From contig JADNRV010000007.1 in assembly GCA_015499995.1 (NCBI GenBank), positions 62,001 to 126,000 on the forward strand: a stretch of DNA of 64,000 nucleotides. The letters are read 5' to 3'. Position numbers and translations under genes: made by a program. Of this stretch, positions 1 to 12,591 are shown one piece after another (the first letter of the stretch is position 1; each line of letters begins with the position of its first letter). The notes below the pieces were generated by a model, which ran no database searches, was not told the origin of the DNA, and was given only the letters and a program-made list of their open reading frames with translations. The DNA comes from Flammula alnicola (lineage: Eukaryota > Basidiomycota > Agaricomycetes > Agaricales > Strophariaceae).

Positions 1-1380
1 TTTCAAAGCTTTGGGCGTGGAAGCGCGCGACGGCGGGGTAACGACGACTCCAATTCTCCACTACCTAGTCAAGGCGATCAACACAAAAGGCACCAGTGAA
101 AGTTACGGCGAAGATTCAGAAGAAGGCTATTTCACAAAGCTCAGCGAATCATTCAAGAAGCTCGTCGTGCGTACTCTCTTCGTGAACTTTAGAACCATAA
201 TTTCATTGTTCTGAATATCAGGTCGGTAAAGCGAAGCCGGATCCGCTTATTATCGACTGCGCCAACGGCGTGGGGGCACACGCTGGTGCAAAGCTCGTCA
301 AATATCTAGGGGAAAGCTTTTCTTTGGTTCTGGAGAATACAGCCACTTCGACTCCTGGCGCGCTCAATGATTCTTGCGGCGCGGACTTCGTCAAAACAAT
401 GCAAAGATTGCCTCCTAGCCTCGTAGAACATATGAAACCCGGCCAAAGGGCATGCAGCCTTGACGGCGATGCCGACCGTTTGATGTATTACTACCTGGAT
501 GAGCGTGGTCAATTCCACATGCTAGATGGTGATAAAATAGCCACTCTCGTAGCTGCATTTATTGTGGAACTCGTCAAGCTCGCAGGTTTAGATTCAGAAG
601 TCAAGGTCGGAGTGGTTCAAACTGCCTATGCCAATGGAGCATCCACAAAGTATCTCGCAGAGGTATGTACTGCCCTTAGTATCGCATTGCAGAAATTGAT
701 ATTCGACGTAGCGACTGCCTGTCAAATGTGTCCCTACAGGTGTCAAGCACCTGCACCACGCTGCCGAACATTACAACATCGGCGTTTATTTTGAAGCGAA
801 CGGCCATGGCACTGTCCTGTTCTCCCGAGCTACCCAGGACATCCTCGCTAGCTACGAGCCTTCGACTCCAGCACAGTCAACTGCCCTGAACCACCTGATC
901 AACTTGACGCAGCTGATCAACCAGACTGTCGGAGATGCTTTGTCCGACATGCTTCTAGTCGAGGTCGTTCTCGCCCACAAATCATACTCTGGAGTGGAAT
1001 GGAACTCTCTGTATGCGGACTTGCCTAATCGACTCGTCAAGGTCGTCGTTGGCAATAGGAATGCGTTCAAGACAGAAGACGCTGAGCGTCGTCTTGTGAG
1101 TCCTCCTGGACTGCAGGCCAAAATCGACGAGCTCGTGAGGAGATACGAAGGTGGTCGATCCTTCGTCAGACCTAGCGGGACGGAAGACGTCGTGCGAGTT
1201 TATGCCGAGGCCGCATTAAAGGCGCAAGCTGACGGTGAGTAAAGATATTACTTTGCGTTCAAGGAGAAGTGCTCACAGGACTTCGCATCCTTGCCAGAGC
1301 TTGCTTTCCGTGTAGCTGGTCTCGTGTACGATGAAGCAGGCGGTGACCCATCGAAGCGTCCTAAGGAGTTCCTCCCGTGA
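1..1380 (+). CDS. PCM1: Phosphoacetylglucosamine mutase (3' part)
   Basis: Converts N-acetylglucosamine-6-phosphate to the 1-phosphate on the way to UDP-GlcNAc and chitin; cytosolic. The 5' end lies outside the window, so the catalytic serine loop is not seen. Visible are the metal-binding loop DGDADR, the segment TGVKHLHH followed by FEANGHGT, and the phosphate-binding RPSGTEDVVRVYAEA near the C-terminus, all typical of the AGM1/PCM1 branch of the phosphohexomutases. Reading frame and family conservation place introns at about 167-221, 663-711 and 1235-1297. The stop is at 1378-1380. The family assignment is firm; exact exon edges are inferred. Confidence 0.93.
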
Positions 1381-1827
1381 TAACCCAATTAGATATCCCC
1401 ATGTACATTAGGTTTGGCCAGGCAATTTTGGCGCAAATGTGAGAGTTTTTTTTGAAGGCCGAAGTTTGAGCAGGGCGGTGAATAAGTAACTGCAAGTTCT
1501 TTTAATTTGAATCATGTCAAAAAGTGATAGAAGGGATGCTCGAGGCTACGAACAAAGCGAGAAGTAGGCCGAATGTCACCGATAGAAGTCAGGAAGGGAA
1601 TGATTTGCTGTCTCTTGACCTCCGTGTGTGTTCGGTATTTGCCTCCGTTCGGCGCTCACGCGATCGCACGTAATAAGGAGGCACAAGTTGCAACAAAGGT
1701 CCGCTCCAATGTTAGCTGCTATATCGGAGTCATGAAATATGATATTCAACCTTGAGTGCATCCTTTCCAAGTCATTTCAACCTCTCCCTTAGCCTCTATA
1801 CCCTCTTCTGCGCCTGCGACCACCAAG
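1381..1827. other. Intergenic region, PCM1 to DUG3
   Basis: About 450 bp holding the 3' region of the mutase and the promoter of the next gene. A pyrimidine-rich stretch (about 1780-1815) lies just before the DUG3 start, as is common in fungal promoters. No further gene is apparent. Confidence 0.5.
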
Positions 1828-3514
1828 ATGTGCCGCTTTGTGATTTACAAGGGAACGTCGCCTGTGCAGTTATCCCATGTGTGTCATCGTTTGCGTTTGT
1901 AGCCCCGAATACACAGGCCGTTGCTGACCAGTTCTCTTTTCTTGCAGCTTCTTACACGACCATGCCATTCTATCATCAACCAAGCCTTCGATTCCCGTCT
2001 GCGACTCGACCGACGGAGGCCTATGAATGGAGACGGGTTCGGTGTCGGTGAGTTATAGCTGTCTTGCATTGCAGAGCGAGAGAGAAACTAAATTTCGACA
2101 GGATGGTATGACTCGGTGTATGATGAGGAGTTGGGCAGTCAACCGTGTATCTTCACGTCCGTCACTCCAGTGAGTCCCTTTTAAGGTCGCTCTTTCACTG
2201 CTTATGTCTAACTTGACGCCACGCCACCAAGGCTTGGAATAATATCAACTTGACTCGGCTGGCCGAGAAAATCAAATCGCCTCTCGTCTTGTATGTCTCC
2301 AGAGTTACTTCAACCAAGACTTCTACTGAGCAGGAGGGTTTGTCTCCAGCGGACACGTACGTGCCACGACAGCAGGGTCCTTATCTCTGGACAATTGCCA
2401 TCCCTTCGTCCATGGAAAACTCATGGTGCGTCTCTCGGTCCTTCCACCCACCGGTGTTGCATGCTGATAGCCGGAATTAGTTCATGCACAATGGCGGTAT
2501 TGCCGATTTCCATCTTATCAAACGACGCCTGCAGAAGGATCTTCCAGATGTGGCTTTCGATATGGTGCAGGGAAATACAGGTATGTATAACGACATCGGA
2601 CTGGCGTTCCGTTTCTCAGCCCCTGATTGTCTCTACTTGTCCCAGATTCGGAGTGGGCTTTCGCATTGTTCCTGTCCAAAGTGGGTATTTATCTCGAGTG
2701 TCGCACGACTTAGTTCTTCGACTAACGAGGCTGCATGTAGCTCCCTGACTGCAATGCCCGGTCGTTTACGTCCGAAACGTTGCGCAAGGCCATGGCGGAC
2801 ACGATTGCGACATTGAACGATTATGCCGAAGAATTCGACATCACCGAGGTGCCTCCTCATCTTATTTCCGCGAGTGGTGCTATTATTGACGCCAGTCTTG
2901 TTCTATTTCCTCCAGCCCAGTCTCATGAACTTCTGCGTTACCGATGGCGAGAGTGTTGTTGTGACGCGGTATATTTCATCAAGGAAAGACGAGGCCGCTT
3001 CCCTTGTAAGTCGTTGAATTTTGAGAATATTGGCATCTTTCGCTGACTATTTATCAGTGGTTTTCGTCTGGAACGGAGTTCAGTGAGTATGCTGAAGGTG
3101 GACACTATAAGATGTCGAAATGTGACAAGCGAGAGAACATCATTATGGTATGTAACCGGCTCAGCTCATCTCCGAAACGTAGCTAATACTGTAATTTTAC
3201 TTCAGATTGCAAGTGAACCCCTCACGTTTGAGAGAGGTAAGCTGACCTACATTTATTCCTCGTATTCAATACTTAACTTTTCTCCAGCGGATTGGATGGA
3301 AATCAAGACGAACCACATGGTGGTGATCACACCCAAGATGAACCTCCTGCAAATTCCGATCAAAGACAAGTTCTACGTCCCACCTTCTGATCCTGCGGCC
3401 TTGACACGAGCAACGGAGTTTGCGCAAGAAAAGGGGCTCCTCAACCCACGAAAGAGCATCTCTGTGAAAGAGAACCCACTTAAGAGCGGCGGACGCCCCG
3501 TTCAGACACATTGA
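1828..3514 (+). CDS. DUG3: Class II glutamine amidotransferase, DUG3-like
   Basis: Resembles the amidotransferase subunit of the Dug1-Dug2-Dug3 pathway, which degrades glutathione and gamma-glutamyl peptides in the cytosol. The protein starts MCRFVIYKG, so removal of Met exposes the N-terminal nucleophile Cys of class II (Ntn) amidotransferases. Further family motifs after splicing are RPMNGDGFGVGWY, the HVRATT segment followed by DNCHPF, and MHNGGIADF. The C-terminal part (IASEPLTFE, then MVVITPKMNLLQI) also fits Dug3. At least seven short introns interrupt it, for example 1879-1947 and one near 2291-2351 that joins a Phe codon to GHVRATT. Start chosen because the catalytic Cys must be residue 2. 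Confidence 0.93.
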
Positions 3515-3969
3515 TCCTGTCTCTCGCTTGTCTGGTGGGAATTTGTAGGCCTGAAAGTCTCTTGTTGGTGAAACGTCGTTCGCATTAATGGAAGGTGGAT
3601 TTTCGGGTTCTTCCTTGTAGCATATTTGTGGCTTGTAATTCATGTTTTGTGTTCCATAGTCTCGCACTTTTAGATGTTGTACCATATTCCATTTTAATGT
3701 TATTGTGATTCCAGACAGATAAGAAGAGGAGGAAGGACCGTTTTCCGGCAACACTGTTTTGTGGCAATGACATTTCATTGGGCAGGCCTGTCTGTAGTGA
3801 GGGCACTGTCGGTTTGGCCAGAAATGTAACTGGCTCAGTTATACGAATATTCGTTATTCCTTTGGATGAATTATTTAATCTTTCAAGAAAAAGAATCAAA
3901 TTGTCATACAGTACAAGTGAGTAATGAGAATATGGGACTGTAACGACGACGACGAAACAAAGAAAGATA
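3515..3969. other. Convergent intergenic region
   Basis: Shared 3' flank of DUG3 (+) and the TPR-CHAT gene (-). AT-rich, with no recognised coding or repeat signal. Confidence 0.5.
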
Positions 3970-6643
3970 TCAGTAGCCGAAGTGCACATATGGAACCCAT
4001 GTCAAGAATGCAGTATCACTCTCTCCAAGGCTCTCTCGAACCTTCCTCGTAGCGTAATCCAAGGCATAGGCTGCCTGAGTACTGTCCAATCCCTCCAACC
4101 CCTTCTCCCTAAGCAAATATTGATAGAACTCCGTTGCAAACTCTGGTCCATGCATATCGGAAATGCTCCACATCGTACCAACCACACCACGATAACCAGC
4201 AGCAAGCATACCAGCAGGGAAATGGACAACTTCCTCCGATAATTTGAGGTCTCCTTTGCTTGTCTGGCATGTTGGAAGGAAAGCCAAGTCCAGTTTCGGG
4301 ATTTGCTGCTTCATGATCTCGAGCAGCTCCAAGCGGCCATCGTGGAGACAGAGGCCGCTCTCGAGAGGCTGGTGGACATCTTGCACTCCATGGCAAGCAA
4401 AGTGAACCCAACTACGGGACTTGATCTCTGCCTTCACTTTCTCTCTAGTCGCCTTGTCGTCCTCCAACAGCAGCGTGTCGACAGCGGTTCCTTTCATCAA
4501 CTCTTGAAGGGCATGCACCTCTTTTCGGGCCGAGGGTATTGTGGAAAGACCCGGCGTGTTCGGTTGGCTGACAAGGACGAGGCTGGTACATCTGGAAGAC
4601 GTGGATGATGCAAGGAATTTATCGTTAAGGGAGCGGACAGTTGGTGTATATGACGAAACGACGAAATCGGAAACGCATGATCCTGGCTGGTATGCTGAAC
4701 CATATATCCCAGCTGCGTGGAGTGGAAGAAATGCGAGTGGGCCGGTCGGGCACCACCATATACGGCTGCGATTTGAAGGGTCGGAATGGTACTGAGAGTG
4801 CGAAAGATCAGTACAAACAAGTCGTCAATTAGCAACACCTTACAGAGTATGCTAGTGCTTCGAGAACTGGTTGGACAACTTTGCACCAAAGTTCTCTTAG
4901 AACAAACGACATGGATGGCGGATCACGGAAATAACGCCGAACAGCACGATCTCCGTCCTTCACCTCCCGTTGCTTGAGTAGGTCGAATTGAAGGGCCTTC
5001 TGCAGTTGCTCTGCTTGCACGAGACTGAAGTTCTCTAGAGGGATATGCAGAGGCTCATCGATCCCAGCTATAACAGCCAAGGCATCACATTGGGTGTTGT
5101 GAATGTTGAAGATGATAACTGGACCATCAGAGGGCAATGAGGAGAGGAGGTCGGTGGCCTTAGGTGGCTGAAGAAAGTTGTGGAAACCCGGAAGACCCCG
5201 AATCTCTTTGAGAAGTTGCCTATACTCTGTAGCGTGGAGGGCATGTGTAGTATGTGAAGAAGGAATGGACAAGGCTGAACGAGTTGCGTAGGACTCTAAG
5301 GCACTCGCGACCTTTATGAAGTGATCAGCCAAGGATGGACTTATTATGCAGAGATTGTCAATTGGTGTACGGAGTTGGTTGAGCTGATTCCACACCAAGC
5401 AGCGGCCTCGCTCCAGCCATTCGAGCGCGAGATCAGCTTTATCACAATGGAGAGCAGTAGACACAGCAGATCCTACGAGATCATAATGGCCATGAAGGTT
5501 AGCACGATGGCGATGGATCGGTTGTTCTGACCCAGCAACCTCCGAGAGCAGACTAATGGCAAGAGCAAAGTCGGTCAAGCAGCGAGAGTCATCATGAACT
5601 GAGGATAGCACGGCCGCAAGCCTGGCAGACTCCAAACGAATGGATGGGGTGCCATTTGCCTCAGCAGCCCGACGATATGAAGCAATGCTGTTCTGGACAT
5701 CAGGCAAATGATGGGTGCATTGGAAGCGGAGCTGGTAAGATCTGCCAAGATTTTTGAAGCAACCCAGAAGGTTGGCATTGCCGGGAGGAGTGGATTCAAC
5801 AGCACTCTGGTGGTAGGATATGGCATGGTCAATATCCTGGAGGTCGCCGGTGCGTTCAAAGCGACGAGTGTACAAATTTCCAAGGTTGCTGAAGTGACTC
5901 GGAAGGTTGGCGTGGCTGGAAGGAGTGGATTTTACAGCACTCTGGTGGTGGGATATGGCATGCTCAACATCCTGGAGGTCGCCTGTGCATTCATAGCGAC
6001 GAGTGTATGAACTTGCAAGGTTGCTGATGCGACTCGGAAGGTCAGGATGGCTGGAAGGAGTGGATTCAACAGCACTTTGGTGGTGGGATATGGCACAGTC
6101 AATATCCTGAAGGTTGCCGGTGCATTCAAAGCGACGTGTGTATGAATTTCCAAGGTTGTTGAACCAACTTGGAAGATCAGGATGGCCAGAAGCAGTGCAT
6201 TTGACAGCACTCTGGTGGTGGGATATGGCATGGTCAATATCCTGGAGGTCGCCGGTGCGTTCAAAGCGGCGTGCATATGAACTTCCAAGGCTGTTGAACC
6301 AACTTGGAAGGTCAACGTGGCCGGAAGGAGTGGATTCGACAGCACTCTGGTGGTAGGATATGGCACGGTCAATATCCTGGAGGTCGCCAGTGTGTTCGAA
6401 GCGACATAAGTACGAATTTCCAAGGTTGCTGAAGCAAGTCGGAAGGTTGGCGTGGCCAGAAGAAGTAGATTCAACAGCACTCTGGTGATGGGATATGGCA
6501 CGGTCAATATCATGGAGGTTGCCAGTGTGTTCGAAGCGACGAGAATAAGAGCTGCAAATGTAGTTTTAGACGACTGCCAGCCAAACACACAAATGTCAGA
6601 AACTCACCTAGAACTTGAAGATGGTGGGTCCATACCCATCTAG
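3970..6643 (-). CDS. TPR-repeat protein with C-terminal CHAT peptidase domain
   Basis: Large cytosolic-type protein of a family expanded in Agaricomycetes. The N-terminal half is an array of about six 45-residue TPR-like units (consensus RRFERTGDLQDIDHAISYHQ) plus a degenerate seventh. A helical linker follows, then a CHAT domain: WWCPTGPLAFLPLHAAG, DFVVSSYTPTV, SWVHFACHG with the presumed catalytic His, and DLAFLPTCQTSKGD with the presumed catalytic Cys, ending in TAFLTWVPYVHFGY. An intron at about 4796-4841 separates the linker (ending EALAYS) from the exon carrying the tryptophan motif. The first intron lies just after a 32-nt first exon that starts at 6643; an alternative Met is 6 nt downstream. 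CHAT belongs to the caspase/separase peptidase clan; the target is unknown. More upstream exons are possible. Confidence 0.85.
5740..6555 (-). repeat. 135-bp tandem repeats coding TPR units
   Basis: Six head-to-tail units of 135 bp each encode one 45-residue TPR-like motif. The units are very similar at DNA level, for example the recurring block around 5941, 6076, 6209, 6344 and 6479. This implies recent expansion or gene conversion inside the TPR-CHAT gene. The reading frame stays open through all units. Confidence 0.85.
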
Positions 6644-7296
6644 AAGGAGGTTCGGTATATATTAGTGGGAGGATGCAAAGCATTGACAGATAGTATCAAT
6701 TGAACCTCACCTCGCAACGCCCACAAACAAATTTTCGAGATTCAAGGGCAGAGAAGTTGACACAAGGCCGATGGTGGCACACAAAGTAGCCAGAACACCT
6801 GACTGTCGGCACAGATTCACACAGGCAAACATTGCGGCGTTTGAGATTTGGTCAGATATGTCCTCTCCATAAGCAAGGCATAGTAACTTCGCCCCCAGGG
6901 TTATAGTAAAATTCTGCGAGTCTTGCATGTCAAATAACATATTTATGAAGGTTCTTGGTGGTAGAAGAAATATTTTGACGTGCACTGACAACCGTGGATC
7001 TGGTTTGAGAGTTAGATATATCCTGCCTCCTCCCCCACTTCTGGCTGTCAGACTCAGAACTGTTCAGAATCAATGGCAGTTCCGATTCGGATTGGCCACG
7101 ACACGTCACACCACGCACCGTCACGAGTCACGAGTCACTTGAAGATTACCGACGAACACAATTTGGGGTGGAATGACTTGTTCATGACGGTGAACAGTGG
7201 CTCCGCACGCTGCAACAACCCACCAACCCCCGGGTCTTTCTGCAGCCACCCTTGACGACTACACGACTTAAACCTTTCCAACAACTAATAACGAGT
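6644..7296. other. Divergent promoter region, TPR-CHAT and ICE2-like
   Basis: About 650 bp between divergent genes. On the minus strand 6707-6991 is an open frame of 94 codons (FINMLFDMQDSQNFT near its start) that could be an upstream exon of the TPR-CHAT gene. I could not join it in frame with confidence. The rest looks like promoter sequence. Confidence 0.4.
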
Positions 7297-8680
7297 ATGT
7301 TGAACCCGTGGTTCATTTGGAGTGCCATTTACAATACAGCAAGGTACGCAAACTTCGTTACAGCAGCTAGTGGCGCTTTCCTGTGAAAGGCTAATTAATA
7401 CGCTCTCTAGACTGTCTACGGCCCTCCAGATCCTTATCTTCCTTCCTCTGACGCTCGCGACTATATCAACTCAGGCCTTTCTTTTGTTGTCGCTTCTGCT
7501 CACCATACACTCCCTCATCCATGGCACCATGATTCTCTTCTGGGGCTCGCACGCCCTGTCTGTGCTCCAACTGCCCATGCACCCCTTTTTACTGCTCGTT
7601 TGCTTCAACATCTTCTCCTCGTCGCCTAACCCGTGGCTCGTCGCCGCCGCGGATTGGTGGGGCACCCTCCTCACCCTCTCGGGCCCTTTGTTCATCACGA
7701 TGGAAGGACTCTCGAGCTTGTTGGTCGTGCAGAAGCTCGGTCAGGAAGGAAAGAAGCTGGTTGACAGAGGGGAGGTGTACCAGTTTGGCTTGCTGATTGC
7801 GACCGCCGTGGCATATGTCGCTTCTGCTTGGTGGATCGTTGATGTAAGTGGCTTTTTGGTTTTTGTTCCACTTATCAGGATCTGTGCATGATGCTCACAC
7901 GACCGTCTATCGTAGTCGTACCCAACTGCTGCATCATCGCCACTATCGTCTACTCTACTGGGAGTTGCTATTACTGCCTTTTTATTCCTGACTATCATCG
8001 GTTTCGTCCTGCGCCGGACAAATATCATCGAGTCATCTGGACTCGCGGTGTTCATCGCCTACAACGTTTGGCTCTGCGGCTTTGATCAAAAGTCGTTCAC
8101 AGACCCTGCGTCGTCATAGTAAGCCATTTTCATAGTGTTTGAGCGTGATGTTGAGTCCGTGCCATTTTTCTAGTGCCCCTCTTTTGCCGAATATCCTCCC
8201 TCATATTCAGACTTTGCTAAACTTTGTCATCAACACGCTACCCAAACCGGTTCTTATCGCTCTTTTATATCGACTCACTATTCTCCATCTTGCGTCGGGT
8301 ATCTTGCCTACCATCGGCGCTGACAGCTGGGAGTCGGAAGAAGGTGTTGATGATACTTGGAGTGATAGACCTGTAAGTTCGACTTTGTGATAATTTACGA
8401 ATCTTCGATGATTTAACGTGGCCTGCTTTAGACCTCTACGTTAACCAGGATCCTTTTGACTTACCGCCAGTCGATTTTTGTCACCGTGTACTCGCATCTG
8501 CTCTGTGAGTTCTTGTCTGATTTCGGGTTGTTCTTCCCTGATCAGTTTCCAGTGTTGGATCATTCGTCACAAATTTGGTGGAGGTGGATGAACATCTTCT
8601 TTACTTTGGTCATCTGGTCTATAGAGCTCATCGTCAGCTCTGAGGACGACATCGTGGAGAAAGAATGGAAAGTTGATTAA
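7297..8680 (+). CDS. ICE2: ICE2-like ER membrane protein
   Basis: Multi-pass membrane protein resembling fungal Ice2, which acts in cortical ER inheritance, lipid homeostasis and ER-associated processes. Several hydrophobic helices are visible (ALQILIFLPLTLATIST; AFLLLSLLLTIHSLIHG). Conserved spots align with yeast Ice2: the segment GPLFITMEGLSSLLVVQKLG and a C-terminal WWRWMNIFFTLVIWSIELIV. The start at 7297 begins MLNPWFIWSAIYNTA; an intron (about 7348-7411) then leads into LSTALQILIF. Further introns lie near 7843-7915, 8120-8173 and 8373-8432. One near 8502-8547 is optional, since the frame stays open with or without it. Confidence 0.8.
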
Positions 8681-8841
8681 TGGAGTGATGAGCAGACGAG
8701 CGTCACACAACCTTGGGCATGGCGGCCTTTTCTCCGTAACTGGACCACACTACGGCAGGACAGTACTATCGATATATGTATACATCGCCTTCATCGTAGT
8801 CGAAGTCGCACAAGGACGGCGCCGAAATATATATTTTTCCA

Positions 8842-9530
8842 CTATGTATTTGCCTTCCATGCTGCTTCGTTCTCGTCTTCTCCCTCGTAGTACTCCCTCT
8901 TCCATATCTGTGCTTTACGCTTTACTTCCTCTAGGATTTCCTCGCATGCGATAAAGGCTTCTTTCCTGTGGGGCGACGACACAGCGATGACTGGAAGGAT
9001 TGTCTGGATGGTCAGCACGGGAGACTGAGGGGGATCTGCATACCGATGGAGGGTTCGCCGATGGGTACCGTACCCAGACGGTGGTGGACGGCACACTTGA
9101 TGATGGGTGGGACAGTGCTCGATTCTGGGTGTGGTAGTTGTTGCTGGGGACGAGAGGCTGAGTTGATTGCATTTTGAGCGATAGTGGACATAGTTTTGAT
9201 CGCGAGCGAGGAGTAGGCTTGGTATTCTAAGCGTGTCACCGTTTTCCCTGTGGAATTGTGTTATAAGTACATGCTTCCGTGTTATGTTATGCCTCATACC
9301 TTTGAACGAATTGCGCGTGGTGCCTGCCGGTGCGATGGCAGAGTAAGCAAGGTGGAGGTCTATCACAGGGAGAATGTCACAGAACCGATGAAAATCGCAG
9401 TCGCTCCTGCCGCTCCATCTTGGACGGATGCGATGATGCGTTGGACATCGAGGCGGGTGTAAGTTAGGGCGCAAGTGATTTTGGGAGTCTCGAAGAACGC
9501 GTCAATGGATGCTGCCGGTGTTAGTGCCAT
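8842..9530 (-). CDS. MOCS2B: Molybdopterin synthase catalytic (large) subunit
   Basis: MoaE/MOCS2B homologue. With the thiocarboxylated small subunit it converts precursor Z to molybdopterin for the molybdenum cofactor. After splicing the protein reads MALTPAASIDAFFETPKITC, then AGATAIFIG, NSFKG, VTRLEYQAYSSLA, IKCAVHHRLGTVPIGEPSI, VIAVSSPHRKEAF and a C-terminal AQIWKREYYEG, which are the conserved MoaE blocks in order. Three introns are needed: after the FIGS codons, after NSFKG, and before the VIAVSSPHR block. It is divergent from NAA38 with under 100 bp between start codons. Confidence 0.92.
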
Positions 9531-9628
9531 GATATTGATGAAGGTCCAAGATGAGTCAGAGTAGAGGATCTGAATAAGAAGGATCTGTTATCTAATCTCG
9601 GGCGCGCTGGACGCTCCCACAGTCCATC

Positions 9629-10000
9629 ATGGCTTCTTCCTCTTCAACACCACTGCCGCCCCCTGCCTCTCCTTCTCCTTCGATCCCCTCGTCTCCTCGA
9701 TTCGAGACATCTGAGAAATCGCCATCGGCACTAGAGCGTCTTCACGGCCTCCTGCGCCAGCTGCTCCGCATAACAGTCACCGACGGACGCGTTTTCCTCG
9801 GCACATTCGCGGGCACCGATAAACCTCTCAACATCATCCTCATCAACGCAGAGGAATACCGCGTCGGCCCAGGACAGGACCCTGATGGACGCTATGTCGG
9901 GCAGGTTATGCTTCCATGGAAAGTAGTGGTAAAGGTAGAGGCGCATATTCCGGAGAGACCGACCAGAGCTATGGCCTTGGATGGAATGTACATCTGGTGA
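9629..10000 (+). CDS. NAA38: NatC auxiliary subunit, Lsm-domain protein
   Basis: Predicted small Lsm-fold subunit of the NatC N-terminal acetyltransferase (NAA38/LSMD1). A low-complexity Ser/Pro N-terminus (about 30 residues) precedes the Sm fold: LLRQLLRITVTDGRVFLGTF, then DKPLNIILINAEEY and YVGQVMLPWKVVVKVE. At 123 residues it is close to the usual size. A single exon is modelled, ending at TGA in the last codons of GMYIW; this TGA overlaps a possible GT donor, so a spliced longer C-terminus cannot be excluded. The last about 40 bp of the CDS lie inside the inverted duplication and recur at 44530-44573. Confidence 0.85.
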   Translation: MASSSSTPLPPPASPSPSIPSSPRFETSEKSPSALERLHGLLRQLLRITVTDGRVFLGTFAGTDKPLNIILINAEEYRVGPGQDPDGRYVGQVMLPWKVVVKVEAHIPERPTRAMALDGMYIW

Positions 10001-11286
10001 GTCGGATAATATTGGGAAAGATTGGGTTGGACTGATTGGATATGAAAACCCGAAGAAATTTCTCCACGTTCATAAACTCCGCTCCGATGAACTATTGCGA
10101 CAGCATATACCGCTGCAAGCACCTCTCCCTTCATTTTGATTGCGCACTTCATTTTTGGCGCAAAAATGTATGTGCATCAGGCCTCCTCCGGTCAGAATTG
10201 ATGTGGGACCCTATCCGCACCACCCAACGAACAGTCCTTCGGCGTTTCAAAGCATTACGACGAGCCCGTCCATTTACTGCCCACCAACATGGCAGCACGC
10301 ATCAGTGGGCAGGAACCGAATGTCCATCAATGCCGATCATTATATTAGTCTCGCTGACCAGCCTTTCGTATAAGACAAGATAATCCTTCTCTTTTAGAGA
10401 GTCTGGACACCTCACGTTCAGGATAAATATTTTATAAAAACTTGTGCATCAATGGTTATTTTTTGAAGGAATACATGTTATAATGGAAGTTGTGGTTTTT
10501 TGTTTTGAGAAATTATGCTCTACGGAACTTGGAAGGAAGGATTGGATTGATGGAAATAGAACTCATGAAATTGCGGGCTATAATCTGCCCGACTGGAATG
10601 CTTTGTTTTAATTTATTGAGACGAAAAGAAGGGAAAAGGGAACAGAGGAAGGAATTAGAAGAGAAGAGAGGAAGGAATGAGAAGAGAAGAAAGAAGTAAA
10701 AGAAGATTATTTAACTGTTCCATTAGGTGAGTAAAAGATAGGTGGATACGAAACATGAAAGACATTACCATATTATACGCCAATAAGGCGCCAAGACCCA
10801 TGAGTCTTGAAAAAAATGTTTTGAATGCTTTGGAACGTCCGAGGTGGTCTGGGCAATTAACTACGCGATGGACTATAGCCGAGTACCTTTATATAGGTAA
10901 CAATGTTGGTAAGAGACGTAACGAACCGACAGCGAGTTGTTGACTTACCAATGTCCAGTCAAGCCAGTAGAATATGCTTCATTGAATTACCATCGATGGT
11001 GAATGATGTTTGAAATGTTTGAGATATGGATCATAATGTGATGGACGTTACTCGGTCGGAGGAGGCTGATAAACAGAAGACGTGAGCCCAGATTTCGGAA
11101 ACAAACGTCTGAAAGTAGTAACAATACGCGACAATATTCCTCGCTGAGATGCAACGGAGCTAATCAGAGAATGTTAGCTAAATCAGATTGCGTAGAATTA
11201 TAACCAGAAACAACCCACCTCACTCCAAACATCGCTCGCCAAACGAGGGTACAAACGGGCGAGCCAACAACGCAGTGCCTCACCCC

Positions 11287-11401
11287 CGCGTTTCCCAACT
11301 AGCAGCGACGAGGGCATGCAAACTAGTGGTACTTCTCGCTCAGCGGTTCCCGACTAGAAGCGACGATGGCATACAACTAGCGGTACTTCTCGCTCAGGGG
11401 C
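11287..11401. repeat. Two-copy tandem repeat of about 55 bp
   Basis: Two imperfect adjacent copies, each containing GGTACTTCTCGCTCAG preceded by a CGACGA-GGCAT block. The same pair occurs inverted at about 43110-43225 in the other arm. Confidence 0.7.
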
Positions 11402-12584
11402 GCCACATCCGGGTAAGGCAGCTACACCGGATCGAGAGAAACACTCCTCTCGGAGGCCCCGCCGATGCAGCTGCCCCAATAAGGACATGAATTTAGTGTC
11501 TGTCAAGCCCGACCGCAGGCGTCATACCGCGTAGGCCCGGTCAACACCAGTGCCCAGGACTACGCGGCGGAATATGCGTGGTGCACGTTGTTGAAGGCTC
11601 GGGGACCGCTGCATGACCTCATCTACATTGGGCGATGTTTGTTAGTGACTCGGAGGGTATAGGGACTGACGATGCAGTGTATATTTTCTAGGCGTGGTCG
11701 CCAAAGTGGACGCATGGGCGATATCGCCGTCATTGGAGGGTTTGGCATTGAAGCGATGAATGTTGGGACAAGGCAAGCTAGATGACTAGGAATTTGGGGC
11801 TCTTTGTGTAATGGCGGTGATGGAAGAGAGCCAAGAGGCGATGGGGACAAATATATTTCGAGCGACCACTCTTATAGTCCAGGATCTGTTGGTCTTGTTT
11901 GTTCCCCCGCGAGAGCAAGTGGCTGACCTTAAAGGGCTGACCGTCATATGTCCACTGGCATCCAAAAGAGGCAACCAATCTTCCCAATTTGGGCGTGTCG
12001 GCTGACCCAACAAAAATCAGCCGCTTGTGCACGCGCGGCCTTTCATCCCGCAGGATCATATCCTCAAAAACGATTGGACATTTTTCGAAAGGCATGTAAC
12101 CGATAGTTGACTACTCGAGACAAATATTGACCAGTGCAAGTGGAATCTGGGTTATCCATATTCATGCGAGTAAACCTGTCAGCCTGACTCGGATGGAAGA
12201 TATTAAGCATTGAAGAATAAATTTAATTCAAGTTCCTGTTCTCTCCGCTAAACTCACATGCACGTAGTTCTACGTAGCATGGGGAAATCAAGAACCTTGA
12301 GCCCAATTATTGTGACTTGTCATTGAAAGTCTTCGGCGAGTCACCTTCGATTCGAGTCAGATGTTATGCGCCCATTGATCAAATAGGAAAGGCGGGCAGC
12401 GCGGGAATTTGCCGTTGCAATTGGGCGGGAACCGTCGGCAGCTTTTCGGCAATTGCCTTTTTCACAACAAACAGAGTCATTCTGCATCGTCCATCATGGC
12501 GCCCCGCCATTTTGCTAGTCTGCGACCCTGAATGTTGCTATTCCGCCTAATAAACAGCGCACTGATCTGCGGGGAGATATTTGC

Positions 12585-12591
12585 GTATTTA
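12585..12591 (+). promoter_or_regulatory. TATA-like core element of DUF4246 pseudogene
   Basis: TATTTAA about 50 bp upstream of the ATG at 12641. The equivalent element in the other arm is near 39080-39086, before the ATG at 39028. Confidence 0.4.

Noticed and set aside
6707..6991. Separate small gene upstream of the TPR-CHAT gene
   Set aside because: No start context or domain; it could be an upstream exon, but I could not join it in frame.
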